Origin: a virus
IMG/VR virus record: IMGVR_UViG_3300001838_000149
Coordinates: 1 to 35,324 of that record
DNA: 35,324 nt
Reading direction: 5' to 3' (one strand)
Shown here: piece by piece, positions 5,906 through 12,102 of the stretch
Numbering within the stretch: position 1 is the first letter of the stretch
Layout: every line of letters begins with the position of its first letter
Notes under the pieces: model-generated
What the model saw: the letters and a program-made list of their open reading frames with translations, nothing else
Databases searched by the model: none
What the model was told of the DNA's origin: nothing
Made by a program: the position numbers and the translations under genes

Positions 5906-5939
5906 CAAAGATAACAACTAAAGTTTCAAAATGGAAACT
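5906..5939. promoter_or_regulatory. Operator copy B and second repressible promoter
   Basis: Bases 5906-5931 repeat operator A exactly. On the minus strand TATCTTTG (5913..5906) lies 20 nt from TTTC (5937..5934), a promoter for the 50-residue gene. AGTTTC (5922-5927) and GAAACT (5934-5939) form an inverted repeat that covers the repressor ATG at 5931. Binding here would both block the minus-strand promoter and allow the repressor to limit its own expression. Confidence 0.6.
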
Positions 5940-6620
5940 AAAAATATACACGAGGGTAAAGCGGCAAAAAACTATCTGAAAGGAAAGGGATATGCTATGA
6001 AAGATGTAGCTGATAAGCTTGAAATGACAGAGCAAGGTCTTAGTAAGAATTTTAGAATGGAAAAGCTGACAAAGGTCTTTATTCTCAAGATTAACGCAGC
6101 TCTTAACATCGATATAGACAAGGCTATTCATACACCATCGCAACGCGGTTCCGTACGTTATAAGAAGCGAGTTCCATTGATCGGCGATGCGGTGGCTGGC
6201 ACGCATATGGAAGTAGTAGTAGATGATACCCCCGCAGAGATGGAGTACATAGACGTTGGCGATATGCTCCGTGACAGCGAAGCGGCATTTACGGTCTATG
6301 GCAATAGCATGACTCCCGGATATCCAAGTGGCTGCATTCTGGGCATCAGGCGCAACTATGATAACTTTATTCAACCAGGGGAGATATACCTGCTCGTAAC
6401 CCGCAGCAACAGGGTATTCAAGCGGCTATATTACAATGAAGATAAGACAGGTTTTATGTGCTATTCGGACAATACTATAGAGTATGATAAAGGCTCGTTG
6501 AAGGGTAGGCCATATTACCCGCCCTTTGAGGTTAAGGCAACAGATGTTGTGAGCGTCTATGATGTTGTCGGTCTTATCAAAAGAACCCGCAATTCAGCGG
6601 TAATAATGAGACAAACGTAA
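5931..6620 (+). CDS. S24/LexA-like phage repressor
   Basis: A 229-residue CI/LexA-type repressor. Residues about 10-60 are an HTH domain (YAMKDVADKLEMTEQGLSKN). Residues about 80-225 are the S24 peptidase fold. The predicted self-cleavage bond is Ala89-Gly90 in GDAVAGT, the catalytic Ser is Ser126 in GNSMTPG, and the general-base Lys is Lys164 in RVFKRLYY. This family binds operators as a dimer to hold the prophage silent and cuts itself when RecA signals DNA damage. The start codon lies inside operator B, suggesting autoregulation. The gene leads a plus-strand lysogeny transcript with the secreted protein and XRE gene downstream. Confidence 0.9.
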   Translation: METKNIHEGKAAKNYLKGKGYAMKDVADKLEMTEQGLSKNFRMEKLTKVFILKINAALNIDIDKAIHTPSQRGSVRYKKRVPLIGDAVAGTHMEVVVDDTPAEMEYIDVGDMLRDSEAAFTVYGNSMTPGYPSGCILGIRRNYDNFIQPGEIYLLVTRSNRVFKRLYYNEDKTGFMCYSDNTIEYDKGSLKGRPYYPPFEVKATDVVSVYDVVGLIKRTRNSAVIMRQT

Positions 6621-6644
6621 ATTTCACCCGTAAAAATAAAGGCC

Positions 6645-7463
6645 ATGAAACGATTGCCGCATTTATTATTTTTGCTGCTCTCATATAAGACATCAGCTCA
6701 GGATTATAAGTTAATCCATATTACGAGACCCGCATTGATTTACTCTCAACCAACATTGGAAAATCAATTCGTCATTGACACATTATTAGAAAATACCGTT
6801 TGCTATGCGTCATCACTGATTACGATAAATACCAAATACGGCCCGGCAGACTTCTGGCATATCTCAACTTCATTAAAATGGGTTTATATACAAGACTCCC
6901 CTATTAATATTGACTACGACGATAGTGATAAGCAATTATTTAGAGAATGGGTATTGAATAGCAAAGGTGATTCTGTCAGAATGAAGTTAATAGAAGATCA
7001 TTTAAACAATGCTCTCAAGGATCAGAACAATTTAGCCATCGATACCTTGGATTATGCCCTTTTGTCTAGACAAATAAAAGCCAAGGTAGGCATTGATTAT
7101 TTCGTTTATTGGTACCCCAAATATTCAGAAGCGGTTGATTTAGAATTTGCTGTAAAAAACTACAACAAAGCGCCTATTAAATATATTACCGTATACATTG
7201 GTGCACTTGATGCTGTCGGCGGAAGCCTACTTAGTATGGATCGCCAGAAGGTGGTTAAACTTAAATGCGTCGGCCCGGTAAGGTCATGTGAAAGAGGCGT
7301 GTATCAGTTTGGCCACGCTTTTTGGAGTCCGGTCATTGATAGTATTTACATAAGCAAATTGGAGGTAGAATATATGTCTGGGGAAAAAAAGACAATGATT
7401 ACACCGAACAGTTTAATTGGAAGACACGAAATGACAAAAGATTTGAGTGATTATCTTCATTGA
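6645..7463 (+). CDS. Secreted accessory protein, likely lysogeny-expressed moron
   Basis: A 272-residue protein with a classic N-terminal signal peptide: basic start MKRLPH, hydrophobic LLFLLLSY, cleavage after KTSAQ, the Bacteroidota style. The mature part is mostly beta-like with Cys residues near 212 and 219 (KCVGPVRSCERG). No phage structural motif is seen. Its base composition is more AT-rich than the phage core. It sits 24 bp after the repressor in the same direction, so it would be expressed in lysogens. Such genes often change the host surface or protect against other phages. The exact function is unknown. Confidence 0.7.
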   Translation: MKRLPHLLFLLLSYKTSAQDYKLIHITRPALIYSQPTLENQFVIDTLLENTVCYASSLITINTKYGPADFWHISTSLKWVYIQDSPINIDYDDSDKQLFREWVLNSKGDSVRMKLIEDHLNNALKDQNNLAIDTLDYALLSRQIKAKVGIDYFVYWYPKYSEAVDLEFAVKNYNKAPIKYITVYIGALDAVGGSLLSMDRQKVVKLKCVGPVRSCERGVYQFGHAFWSPVIDSIYISKLEVEYMSGEKKTMITPNSLIGRHEMTKDLSDYLH

Positions 7464-7538
7464 CCATACATTAAACTAACGATAACCGAGTCGGAGTATC
7501 AGGCCCAGAAGATGAAGTTATTAGAGAAATAGCCGTTT

Positions 7539-7889
7539 ATGACAAAAAAGAAACATGCCCAGCTGGTGGCCGGCCGATTCGTTAAAGCAATGAAGCAGAT
7601 CATTGCTAACGAGATAAAGGACGTAACCAACCGGTCCCAGTTCGCTGAGAAAGTGGGGGAGTACAAACAGAATATTTCGAAGATTGAGTCCGGAGAAAGG
7701 TACCCGACCATTGAAACCATCTGCACGATGTGTTTAGTGTTCGGTGTCGATCCGGGGTGGATACTGCTGGAGCGGGGCGAAATGTTCGGGGGCGGGCAGA
7801 CGATCCCGGGCGATTTCCTCCAGCGGTTAAATAACCTGGAAAAGATCGTCGGGAAGTCAAAAAAGCAAGTTGTAAAGAAAGTAAGCTGA
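7539..7889 (+). CDS. XRE-family helix-turn-helix regulator
   Basis: A 116-residue DNA-binding protein. Residues about 30-80 fit the XRE/Cro HTH: SQFAEKVGEYKQNISKIESG with a recognition helix, then RYPTIETICTMCLVFGV. A hydrophobic PGWILLERGEMF segment and a basic tail (KSKKQVVKKVS) follow. This is the second regulator in the lysogeny block and sits between the repressor pair and the integrase. It could control integration or excision. It starts 75 bp after the secreted gene with no clear promoter, so it probably shares its transcript. Confidence 0.75.
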   Translation: MTKKKHAQLVAGRFVKAMKQIIANEIKDVTNRSQFAEKVGEYKQNISKIESGERYPTIETICTMCLVFGVDPGWILLERGEMFGGGQTIPGDFLQRLNNLEKIVGKSKKQVVKKVS

Positions 7890-8010
7890 AATCCGCTATA
7901 GGAAAGGAATTGAGCCGAAAACGGGCAGGATAACGAAATCGTTCACGGCGGTGTACAATCAGCTACCCTATATTAAAATAAACTATTTCAAAAACCGCTA
8001 CAGTCGCAGG

Positions 8011-8117
8011 TTTCAGGATATCAGGAGGCAAACGTGTTCCCTCTTAATCAGCGGGCCCAGGGTTCGAGTCCCTGCGGAACCACAAACCTGAAATCCCTTG
8101 TAGCAGGGGCTTTCAGG
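8011..8117. repeat. TTTCAGG arm-type repeats around the att core
   Basis: TTTCAGG occurs at 8011-8017 and 8111-8117 in direct orientation and as CCTGAAA at 8087-8093, flanking the tRNA-derived core on both sides. Lambda-type integrases bind short repeated arm sites around the crossover. The placement of these heptamers suits that role. A heptamer is short, so chance is not excluded. Confidence 0.4.
8041..8082 (+). other. attP core: 3' part of a tRNA-Lys(CTT) gene
   Basis: These 42 bases match a tRNA from the anticodon loop (CTCTTAA, anticodon CTT = Lys) to the discriminator A. They comprise the 3' anticodon strand TCAGC, a variable loop, the T arm CAGGG-TTCGAGT-CCCTG, and the acceptor strand CGGAACC. 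The 5' half is absent; the bases before 8041 do not pair with the anticodon stem. A 3' tRNA fragment next to an integrase is the standard phage half of an integration site. It restores the host tRNA after insertion. Since the window is circular this is attP, and the host target should be a tRNA-Lys(CTT) gene. Confidence 0.85.
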
Positions 8118-8142
8118 GGATTTTGAAACTTTCTTAGGACTG

Positions 8143-8187
8143 TAGCTATTGTTTAATAGTTCACGGAAAAGTGAACGAAAATAGCTA
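8143..8187. promoter_or_regulatory. Nested inverted repeat before the integrase
   Basis: Outer arms TAGCTATT (8143-8150) and AATAGCTA (8180-8187) and inner arms GTTCAC (8159-8164) and GTGAAC (8171-8176) form a symmetric structure ending 4 bp before the integrase ATG. A TTTTG (8121-8125) lies about 18 nt upstream of TAGCTATTG, a weak Bacteroidota-like promoter. The repeat would overlap it. This could be an operator for an excision or XRE protein, or a hairpin that limits integrase translation. Confidence 0.45.
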
Positions 8188-8191
8188 ACAG

Positions 8192-9517
8192 ATGAAAATT
8201 AGACTGAAAAACGGCTGCTCATGCAGCACCCCATCGGTATACCCCACCGGCTGGGAACGGAAGAACGCGTCCGTAAAAAAACCGTGGTATATTCATTTCA
8301 GATTTTATGATCCGGCATTCCGGGATAGATACCCCGACGGCTTCCAGAAGAAGATAAAGCGTATGAACGAATACTGTACGCTTGAAGAACGGCAGGACGC
8401 CACAAGGGTATTGCTGGATGGGTTACTCGATTTGCTAAAAAACAGGGACTACAATCCCGTTACCGGCTATATATCGGAGCCCGCGCCACAACTCCCTGCC
8501 GGAGCTATTTCCCCGGATAGCGGACTTATGGAGGCCCTGCAGGCGGCATATGTAAAAAAGAAGGGCACAAAAGGAGTAAAAAAAGACCTGCGCTCGATAT
8601 TGAAGTATTTAGCTATGGCAGCAAAGGAATTGCGCCTCGATGATACGCCGGTTATAGATATACGCCGCAGGCATGTTAAAATGCTTCTGGAGCAGTGTGG
8701 AATCGTTAAGAACCGTATAGAGGACATGCGCTATAAACAGGCCAAAAAGAACCCTTCAGCGCGGCCATATGAGCTGAAAAGAAAGGAGGTTTGGAGTGCA
8801 AATAATTACAACTTCTATCGCTCATACCTGATGATGCTTTTTGAGGAGCTCTGCGATTGGGAAACTATCGAGAATAACCCGGTGGAGAAGGTAAAGAAAC
8901 AAAAGCATGCTGTGTCCAGGAGGAAAACCTTAACCCCGGAGCAGAGGGAGGCTATAAATGAAGGATTATATATAGATAATTACCGTTTATGGCGGTTAAT
9001 GCACCTGTTTTTCTCGTCCGGCGCGCGCGAGACCGAAATGGTACTATTAAAGCCGGAGCACGTTAATATCAGGAGCCAGGAGGTATTATTCTCTATTTTT
9101 AAGGGCCATTCATACAGGCAGGAGGTCAGGCCCATGCCATTGGATGCTATACCGTTATGGCAAGAGGTTATTTCAGAGGCGTTGCCGGGCCAGTTCCTGT
9201 TCTCAAAAGACCTTAAGCCGGGTGATGTATCCATTAGCGCCAACAATGCATTTACGCGGCGCTGGAAGCGATGGGTTAAGAATAAGAAGAACGATCAGGG
9301 GGAGAGCAAATACGGTGATGCGGTGGCTGATATTTACAGCCTTAAGCATTCGCATACAACGGAGCTAAAGAAGCGGGTAGGGGCTAAGCTGGCCGCTATT
9401 CATAACCGGCATACAGAAGCGGTGCTCAACAAGCATTATGATACAGATGGGGCAGACAGGGAAATGAACATATTAAAGGGCATGGTGATACCATTTGTAC
9501 CTGCAAGTACGGGCTAA
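8192..9517 (+). CDS. int: Tyrosine recombinase integrase
   Basis: A 441-residue site-specific recombinase. Residues about 1-90 are an N-terminal arm-binding region, about 105-235 the SAM-like core-binding domain, and about 245-425 the catalytic domain. Visible catalytic residues are Arg279 (SSGARETE), Lys304 (FKGHSYRQ) and the nucleophile Tyr416 (NKHYD). The second box reads YSLKH (382-386) instead of the usual HxLRH, a variant often seen in Bacteroidota integrases. It should insert the phage into the tRNA-Lys gene at the att core 110 bp upstream. Its end overlaps by 4 bp the end of the convergent DnaA-C-like gene. Confidence 0.93.
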   Translation: MKIRLKNGCSCSTPSVYPTGWERKNASVKKPWYIHFRFYDPAFRDRYPDGFQKKIKRMNEYCTLEERQDATRVLLDGLLDLLKNRDYNPVTGYISEPAPQLPAGAISPDSGLMEALQAAYVKKKGTKGVKKDLRSILKYLAMAAKELRLDDTPVIDIRRRHVKMLLEQCGIVKNRIEDMRYKQAKKNPSARPYELKRKEVWSANNYNFYRSYLMMLFEELCDWETIENNPVEKVKKQKHAVSRRKTLTPEQREAINEGLYIDNYRLWRLMHLFFSSGARETEMVLLKPEHVNIRSQEVLFSIFKGHSYRQEVRPMPLDAIPLWQEVISEALPGQFLFSKDLKPGDVSISANNAFTRRWKRWVKNKKNDQGESKYGDAVADIYSLKHSHTTELKKRVGAKLAAIHNRHTEAVLNKHYDTDGADREMNILKGMVIPFVPASTG

Positions 9518-9807
9518 TTCCTTAAAAACTGTTTTTCCATCTCGGCTATTTCCTCTCGGTAGCTTCTGTTTACCGATTGTACCTCTTTGGATGCCATGCG
9601 GGCCTCATATAATGCCTGTTTGCTTCTATATGCCAGCAGTGAGGCTATTTCGTTTGCTCTCAGGTCAGTATATCGCCACAGGAAGTATGCGGCAGCCTGC
9701 TTTGCCTCTACTATCTGCTGTCGGTCGCGTAATTTTGCGCGGGTGCCTATTTCAATCCTATCTACTTGGAAATGCTTGGCAACAACTCCGATTATTTTTT
9801 CGGTCAT
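9514..9807 (-). CDS. Small protein resembling DnaA domain IV / Trp-repressor-like HTH
   Basis: A 97-residue protein whose middle reads KLRDRQQIVEAKQAAAYFLW followed by YTDLRANEIASLLAYRSKQA. This helix order is like the DnaA C-terminal DNA-binding domain (basic loop, VEARQ helix, turn, recognition helix). No AAA+ part is present. It has its own canonical promoter (9825-9857) and faces the integrase. It could be an origin or att-binding accessory protein, an excisionase-like factor, or the late activator. The similarity is partial: the usual DHTT after the turn is RSKQA here. Confidence 0.55.
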   Translation of the reverse strand: MTEKIIGVVAKHFQVDRIEIGTRAKLRDRQQIVEAKQAAAYFLWRYTDLRANEIASLLAYRSKQALYEARMASKEVQSVNRSYREEIAEMEKQFLRN

Positions 9808-9824
9808 AGTAAATGATTTGCTTA

Positions 9825-9857
9825 CAAAGTTATCATATAAATTTATACTTTACCAAA
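9825..9857 (-). promoter_or_regulatory. Canonical Bacteroidota promoter for the DnaA-IV-like gene
   Basis: On the minus strand TTTG (9857..9854), a 21-nt spacer and TAACTTTG (9832..9825) match the Bacteroidota -33/-7 consensus closely. The gene start is 17 nt beyond. The spacer begins GTAAAGTATA, one base from the late 11-mer core, but its distance to the -7 (11 nt) differs from the late promoters, so I do not count it as one of them. Confidence 0.6.
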
Positions 9858-9898
9858 GTAAATTAACCAATATTAACAGGATGTTCAGGGCATAAATA

Positions 9899-9916
9899 AG
9901 CCCCTTGATAGGGGCT
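9899..9916 (-). terminator. Hairpin at the end of the late operon
   Basis: AGCCCC (9899-9904) and GGGGCT (9911-9916) form a 6-bp GC-rich stem. On the minus strand it is followed by TTATTTAT, a weak U-rich tail. It lies at the stop of the last small late gene, so it probably ends late transcription before the convergent lysogeny block. The U-run is imperfect, so strength is uncertain. Confidence 0.45.
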
Positions 9917-9974
9917 ACCCCATGAGCACAAACAATCCGAGCCATGACAGTAATATGAAAATGGCTTTGGGCAT
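9915..9974 (-). CDS. Possible 19-residue membrane peptide
   Basis: The ATG shares a base with the stop codon of the 48-residue gene (TAATG). The 19-residue product (MPKAIFILLSWLGLFVLMG) is almost entirely hydrophobic. Translational coupling and the terminator overlapping its stop favour a real last cistron of the late operon, perhaps a tiny lysis-assisting peptide. At this length it remains uncertain. Confidence 0.35.
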   Translation of the reverse strand: MPKAIFILLSWLGLFVLMG

Positions 9975-10120
9975 TAGTCCATTGTGTGAAGGTCATTCCA
10001 TCCTATAATGCCGTCCTCTGTTTCGTTTGGTGTTACCGTATGGTCTTTATTGGCTATGTACACTGCAAAAAATCCACAGCATATAAAAATGGATGTAGTA
10101 ACATACAATATAACTTCCAT
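9974..10120 (-). CDS. Small membrane protein, 48 aa
   Basis: An ATG at 10120 opens a 48-codon frame. Residues 2-23 (EVILYVTTSIFICCGFFAVY) are a transmembrane helix, followed by a polar, acidic tail (NKDHTVTPNETEDGIIGW). It follows the tRNA in the late operon and is coupled by TAATG to the next peptide. It may be a lysis or membrane-modifying protein. No family is recognised. Confidence 0.55.
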   Translation of the reverse strand: MEVILYVTTSIFICCGFFAVYIANKDHTVTPNETEDGIIGWNDLHTMD

Positions 10121-10192
10121 AATATTACTTTTAATCAGTTTACAAAAAGCCTTGCGTAGAAACGCAAAGCCGAAATATCACACACAAAAAAG

Positions 10193-10266
10193 TAGCGGGT
10201 GGGGGACTTGAACCCCCGACCTGTGGATTATGAAACCACCGCGCTAACCAACTGCGCCAACCCGCG
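10193..10266 (-). tRNA. tRNA with CAT anticodon (Met, or Ile2 reading AUA)
   Basis: A complete 74-nt cloverleaf on the minus strand: acceptor CGCGGGT/ACCCGCT, D stem GCGC/GCGC, anticodon stem GTGGT/TCCAC with loop TTCATAA (anticodon CAT), variable AGGTC, T arm GGGGG-TTCAAGT-CCCCC, discriminator A73. CCA is not encoded. Two mismatches are seen: C1-T72 at the acceptor end and T31-T39 in the anticodon stem. The stem lacks the three G-C pairs of initiator tRNA. The CAT anticodon fits elongator Met, or tRNA-Ile2 after lysidine modification. It lies in the late operon between endolysin and the last small genes. Confidence 0.9.
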
Positions 10267-10349
10267 ATATAAAAAGAACTTCAGAAAAAGCCAGCCTGAG
10301 AACAAGCCAGCCACATTTTGCTTGTCCCTATCAATTCAGCAATGATCAT

Positions 10350-10790
10350 TTAACTACTATACATTTCTGCCTCTGCCTCCCTTCGTTTCGTTAGCCCGGC
10401 AAGCACTTTACCTGCCGCTTTATTCCACATTTCAAAAGCCATCTTTATATCACCTTCGCCGGATACTATCCGCTTCTTTAGGGTAGATGTGGCAAAATTG
10501 CCGCCTCCCACATTATACACGAAAGAGCAAAGCGCATCAAATTGGTTTTGGTTAAGCTCCAATCCTGATAAGGCAGGGTACACATGCTTTGCCAAATGAG
10601 CCTCTAAGTATTCGTGGGCCTGCTGCTCCGTAATAATTTCACCTAACCGTACTTTACTGCCATCGGGCTTTAATGTGCTCCCTATGCCGATAGTATAAGG
10701 CTCTGCTCCAGTTGCCGGGTCTGGATAGGCTATGAGCTTACACCCCTCAAATTGCTTTATAAACTCTATTCCGTTTTGCGATATGGTCAT
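10350..10790 (-). CDS. Endolysin, GH24 (T4/P22-type) lysozyme
   Basis: A 146-residue muramidase from the ATG at 10790. The longer start at 10811 overlaps the spanin gene and adds nothing. Catalytic residues by family logic are Glu15 (FEG), Asp24 (YPD) and Thr33 (YTIGIG). The Asp-Thr distance is longer than the usual five because of an ATGAEP insertion. The helical part contains NQFDALCSFVYNVGGGNF, typical of the family, and ends LTKRREAEAEMY. There is no signal peptide or SAR helix, so release needs a holin. It cuts the glycan strands of peptidoglycan at the end of infection. Confidence 0.92.
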   Translation of the reverse strand: MTISQNGIEFIKQFEGCKLIAYPDPATGAEPYTIGIGSTLKPDGSKVRLGEIITEQQAHEYLEAHLAKHVYPALSGLELNQNQFDALCSFVYNVGGGNFATSTLKKRIVSGEGDIKMAFEMWNKAAGKVLAGLTKRREAEAEMYSS

Positions 10791-10794
10791 AATT

Positions 10795-11367
10795 CTACTT
10801 TTTAAGTACAAACTTCTTTACCGCCCACCATGCGACAATAATAATAGCAACCCAAAACAGGCACGTTTTCAGCTCATCGAATAACCTGCCGAACCACGTC
10901 TTTTGCTCCTGCTTGATAACCGTTTCTACGTGCTGGCTCCGTATCTCATTTATCACATTACTCAGGCTGTCATTGCTCTGCTTTTCACGGTGTACAACCA
11001 CCCTTAAATCCTCGATAAGTATATCTTTCTCGCCACAGTCCACATGCGTAGTCCTCACGCCATTGTGAACAGTAGATATTATACGAAGGGAGCCTTTCTT
11101 TATGATTGTGTCTACGTCAGAGTTGAATGGCAGTGCAAAGTCTTGTACATCGCCCATGACAGTTACCAGGCTATCCCGGAGCACAACACTATCTTTTGTA
11201 TTGGTAACGGTTGTGTATATAGTTGAGTCATGCGTCCTGATAACAACGCTATCCCTTGTGTTGTGCCCGATAGTTTTAAGCGTGTGGCACGATGAAGCCA
11301 TGATAAGCACGGTGGATACTGCGATGGCTGCTAAAAAAATAAGTAGGTGTTTGAATTTTGGTTCCAT
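10795..11367 (-). CDS. Unimolecular spanin (u-spanin)
   Basis: A 190-residue protein with an N-terminal lipoprotein signal (MEPKFKHLLIFLAAIAV..MASSC, acylated Cys27) and a C-terminal transmembrane helix (residues about 168-186, CLFWVAIIIVAWWAVKK). Between them lies a periplasmic, mostly beta then helical region (EKQSNDSLSNVINEIRSQHV). One protein with an outer-membrane lipid anchor and an inner-membrane helix is the defining layout of a u-spanin, which fuses the two membranes in the last step of lysis. It sits between the holin-like genes and endolysin, as expected. Confidence 0.75.
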   Translation of the reverse strand: MEPKFKHLLIFLAAIAVSTVLIMASSCHTLKTIGHNTRDSVVIRTHDSTIYTTVTNTKDSVVLRDSLVTVMGDVQDFALPFNSDVDTIIKKGSLRIISTVHNGVRTTHVDCGEKDILIEDLRVVVHREKQSNDSLSNVINEIRSQHVETVIKQEQKTWFGRLFDELKTCLFWVAIIIVAWWAVKKFVLKK

Positions 11368-11378
11368 AAAAGTTGTGC

Positions 11379-11474
11379 TTATTTCTTATCCCTGCCCCAC
11401 AAAAGCCAAAAGCATATATAGGTGGCGATTATGCCCGCAGCTATTATCCATATGGGGTTAGGCATGTCGTACAT
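11379..11474 (-). CDS. Mini membrane protein, 31 aa
   Basis: It starts 3 bp after the holin-like gene stop and ends 11 bp before the spanin ATG. The 31 residues contain one helix (IWIIAAGIIATYICFWLLWG) and a basic end (RDKK). It is a typical small class-III-holin-like or lysis-cassette peptide. The place and composition make it likely real. Its role may be as holin partner or antiholin. Confidence 0.55.
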   Translation of the reverse strand: MYDMPNPIWIIAAGIIATYICFWLLWGRDKK

Positions 11475-11477
11475 TAG

Positions 11478-11810
11478 TTATGGATTTGCCGGTGTATCTG
11501 TTGAGTCGCTACCTAATGCTTTGTTTGCCCTACCCATGAATTTAATGAACAAGGACTGCCCCATATAACCGATAGTTACAAAGGCGAAACCAAGCCATTT
11601 ACCCGCCTGCTCCAGTTGCGAAACTTCTTTCTTTCCGAGTACGCACATGAAAAGGATAATGACACTTATAGCTATCGCTGGCCATTCAACAGCAAAGTAC
11701 TTCTCTGTCTTGAACTTGTTTGCTTTTTTCAGTTCATTTATCTTGGTCAGATTGTGTATAAGCACACCTCCAAGACCGAAGCAGAAAAGCGTAAAATCTG
11801 TGTAGTTCAT
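11478..11810 (-). CDS. Holin-like membrane protein
   Basis: A 110-residue protein with three hydrophobic segments: about 5-20 (DFTLFCFGLGGVLIHN), 43-60 (WPAIAISVIILFMCVLG) and 70-92 (GKWLGFAFVTIGYMGQSLF). The linkers are basic and the tail polar. Three helices and about 110 residues match class I holins. It lies directly upstream of the spanin and lysozyme. It should form the inner-membrane lesion that lets the lysozyme reach the wall. I identify it by topology and place, not by a named family. Confidence 0.65.
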   Translation of the reverse strand: MNYTDFTLFCFGLGGVLIHNLTKINELKKANKFKTEKYFAVEWPAIAISVIILFMCVLGKKEVSQLEQAGKWLGFAFVTIGYMGQSLFIKFMGRANKALGSDSTDTPANP

Positions 11811-11815
11811 ATTTG

Positions 11816-12031
11816 TTAGTTTTTATTGTTGTTAAATATCCATTTAATGAATTTGTAACTATAACTGATGATGCCAAAACAGCCAAGCAGAACGGTAAAG
11901 AAGAAGGATATATCGTCGTGGGAAAAGTGATTTATATATCCTCCTGTCGCTGTACCGCAGACAAACAATATGTTGTGCTTTTTGGGTAGCGGTATATTAA
12001 ATAAGTCGTGTATGTTCATGGTTTTGGGCAT
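11816..12031 (-). CDS. Small lysis-region membrane protein
   Basis: A 71-residue protein with one clear transmembrane helix (ISFFFTVLLGCFGIISYSY, about residues 40-60) and a second weaker hydrophobic stretch near 20-30. It ends in a basic IKWIFNNNKN. It precedes the holin-like gene by 5 bp. It could be an antiholin or second holin. No family is recognised. Confidence 0.55.
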   Translation of the reverse strand: MPKTMNIHDLFNIPLPKKHNILFVCGTATGGYINHFSHDDISFFFTVLLGCFGIISYSYKFIKWIFNNNKN

Positions 12032-12102
12032 TGTTTACCTATTATTTACAGTTTTTAAGTATTAGATCGTTGTTTACAGAATTAGATATACATCCATTCT
12101 TA

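Larger units (their letters stand above)
7890..8191 (+). other. Intergenic region holding the attachment site; otherwise no clear gene
   Basis: 302 bp between the XRE gene and integrase. It contains the tRNA-derived att core (8041-8082), TTTCAGG arm repeats and a hairpin before the integrase. A plus-strand frame without a start codon runs through about 7887-8089 with fairly natural codons (it includes ITKSFTAVYNQLPYIK). It has no ATG and ends inside the att region, so I treat it as a possible gene remnant. Nothing else is evident. Confidence 0.6.

Noticed and set aside
5898-6374. 158-codon minus-strand frame under the repressor
   Set aside because: Antisense to the S24 repressor, whose catalytic residues are intact. 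Shadow.
8041-8082. A functional tRNA-Lys gene
   Set aside because: Only the 3' half is present; the bases upstream do not form the 5' acceptor, D arm or anticodon stem.
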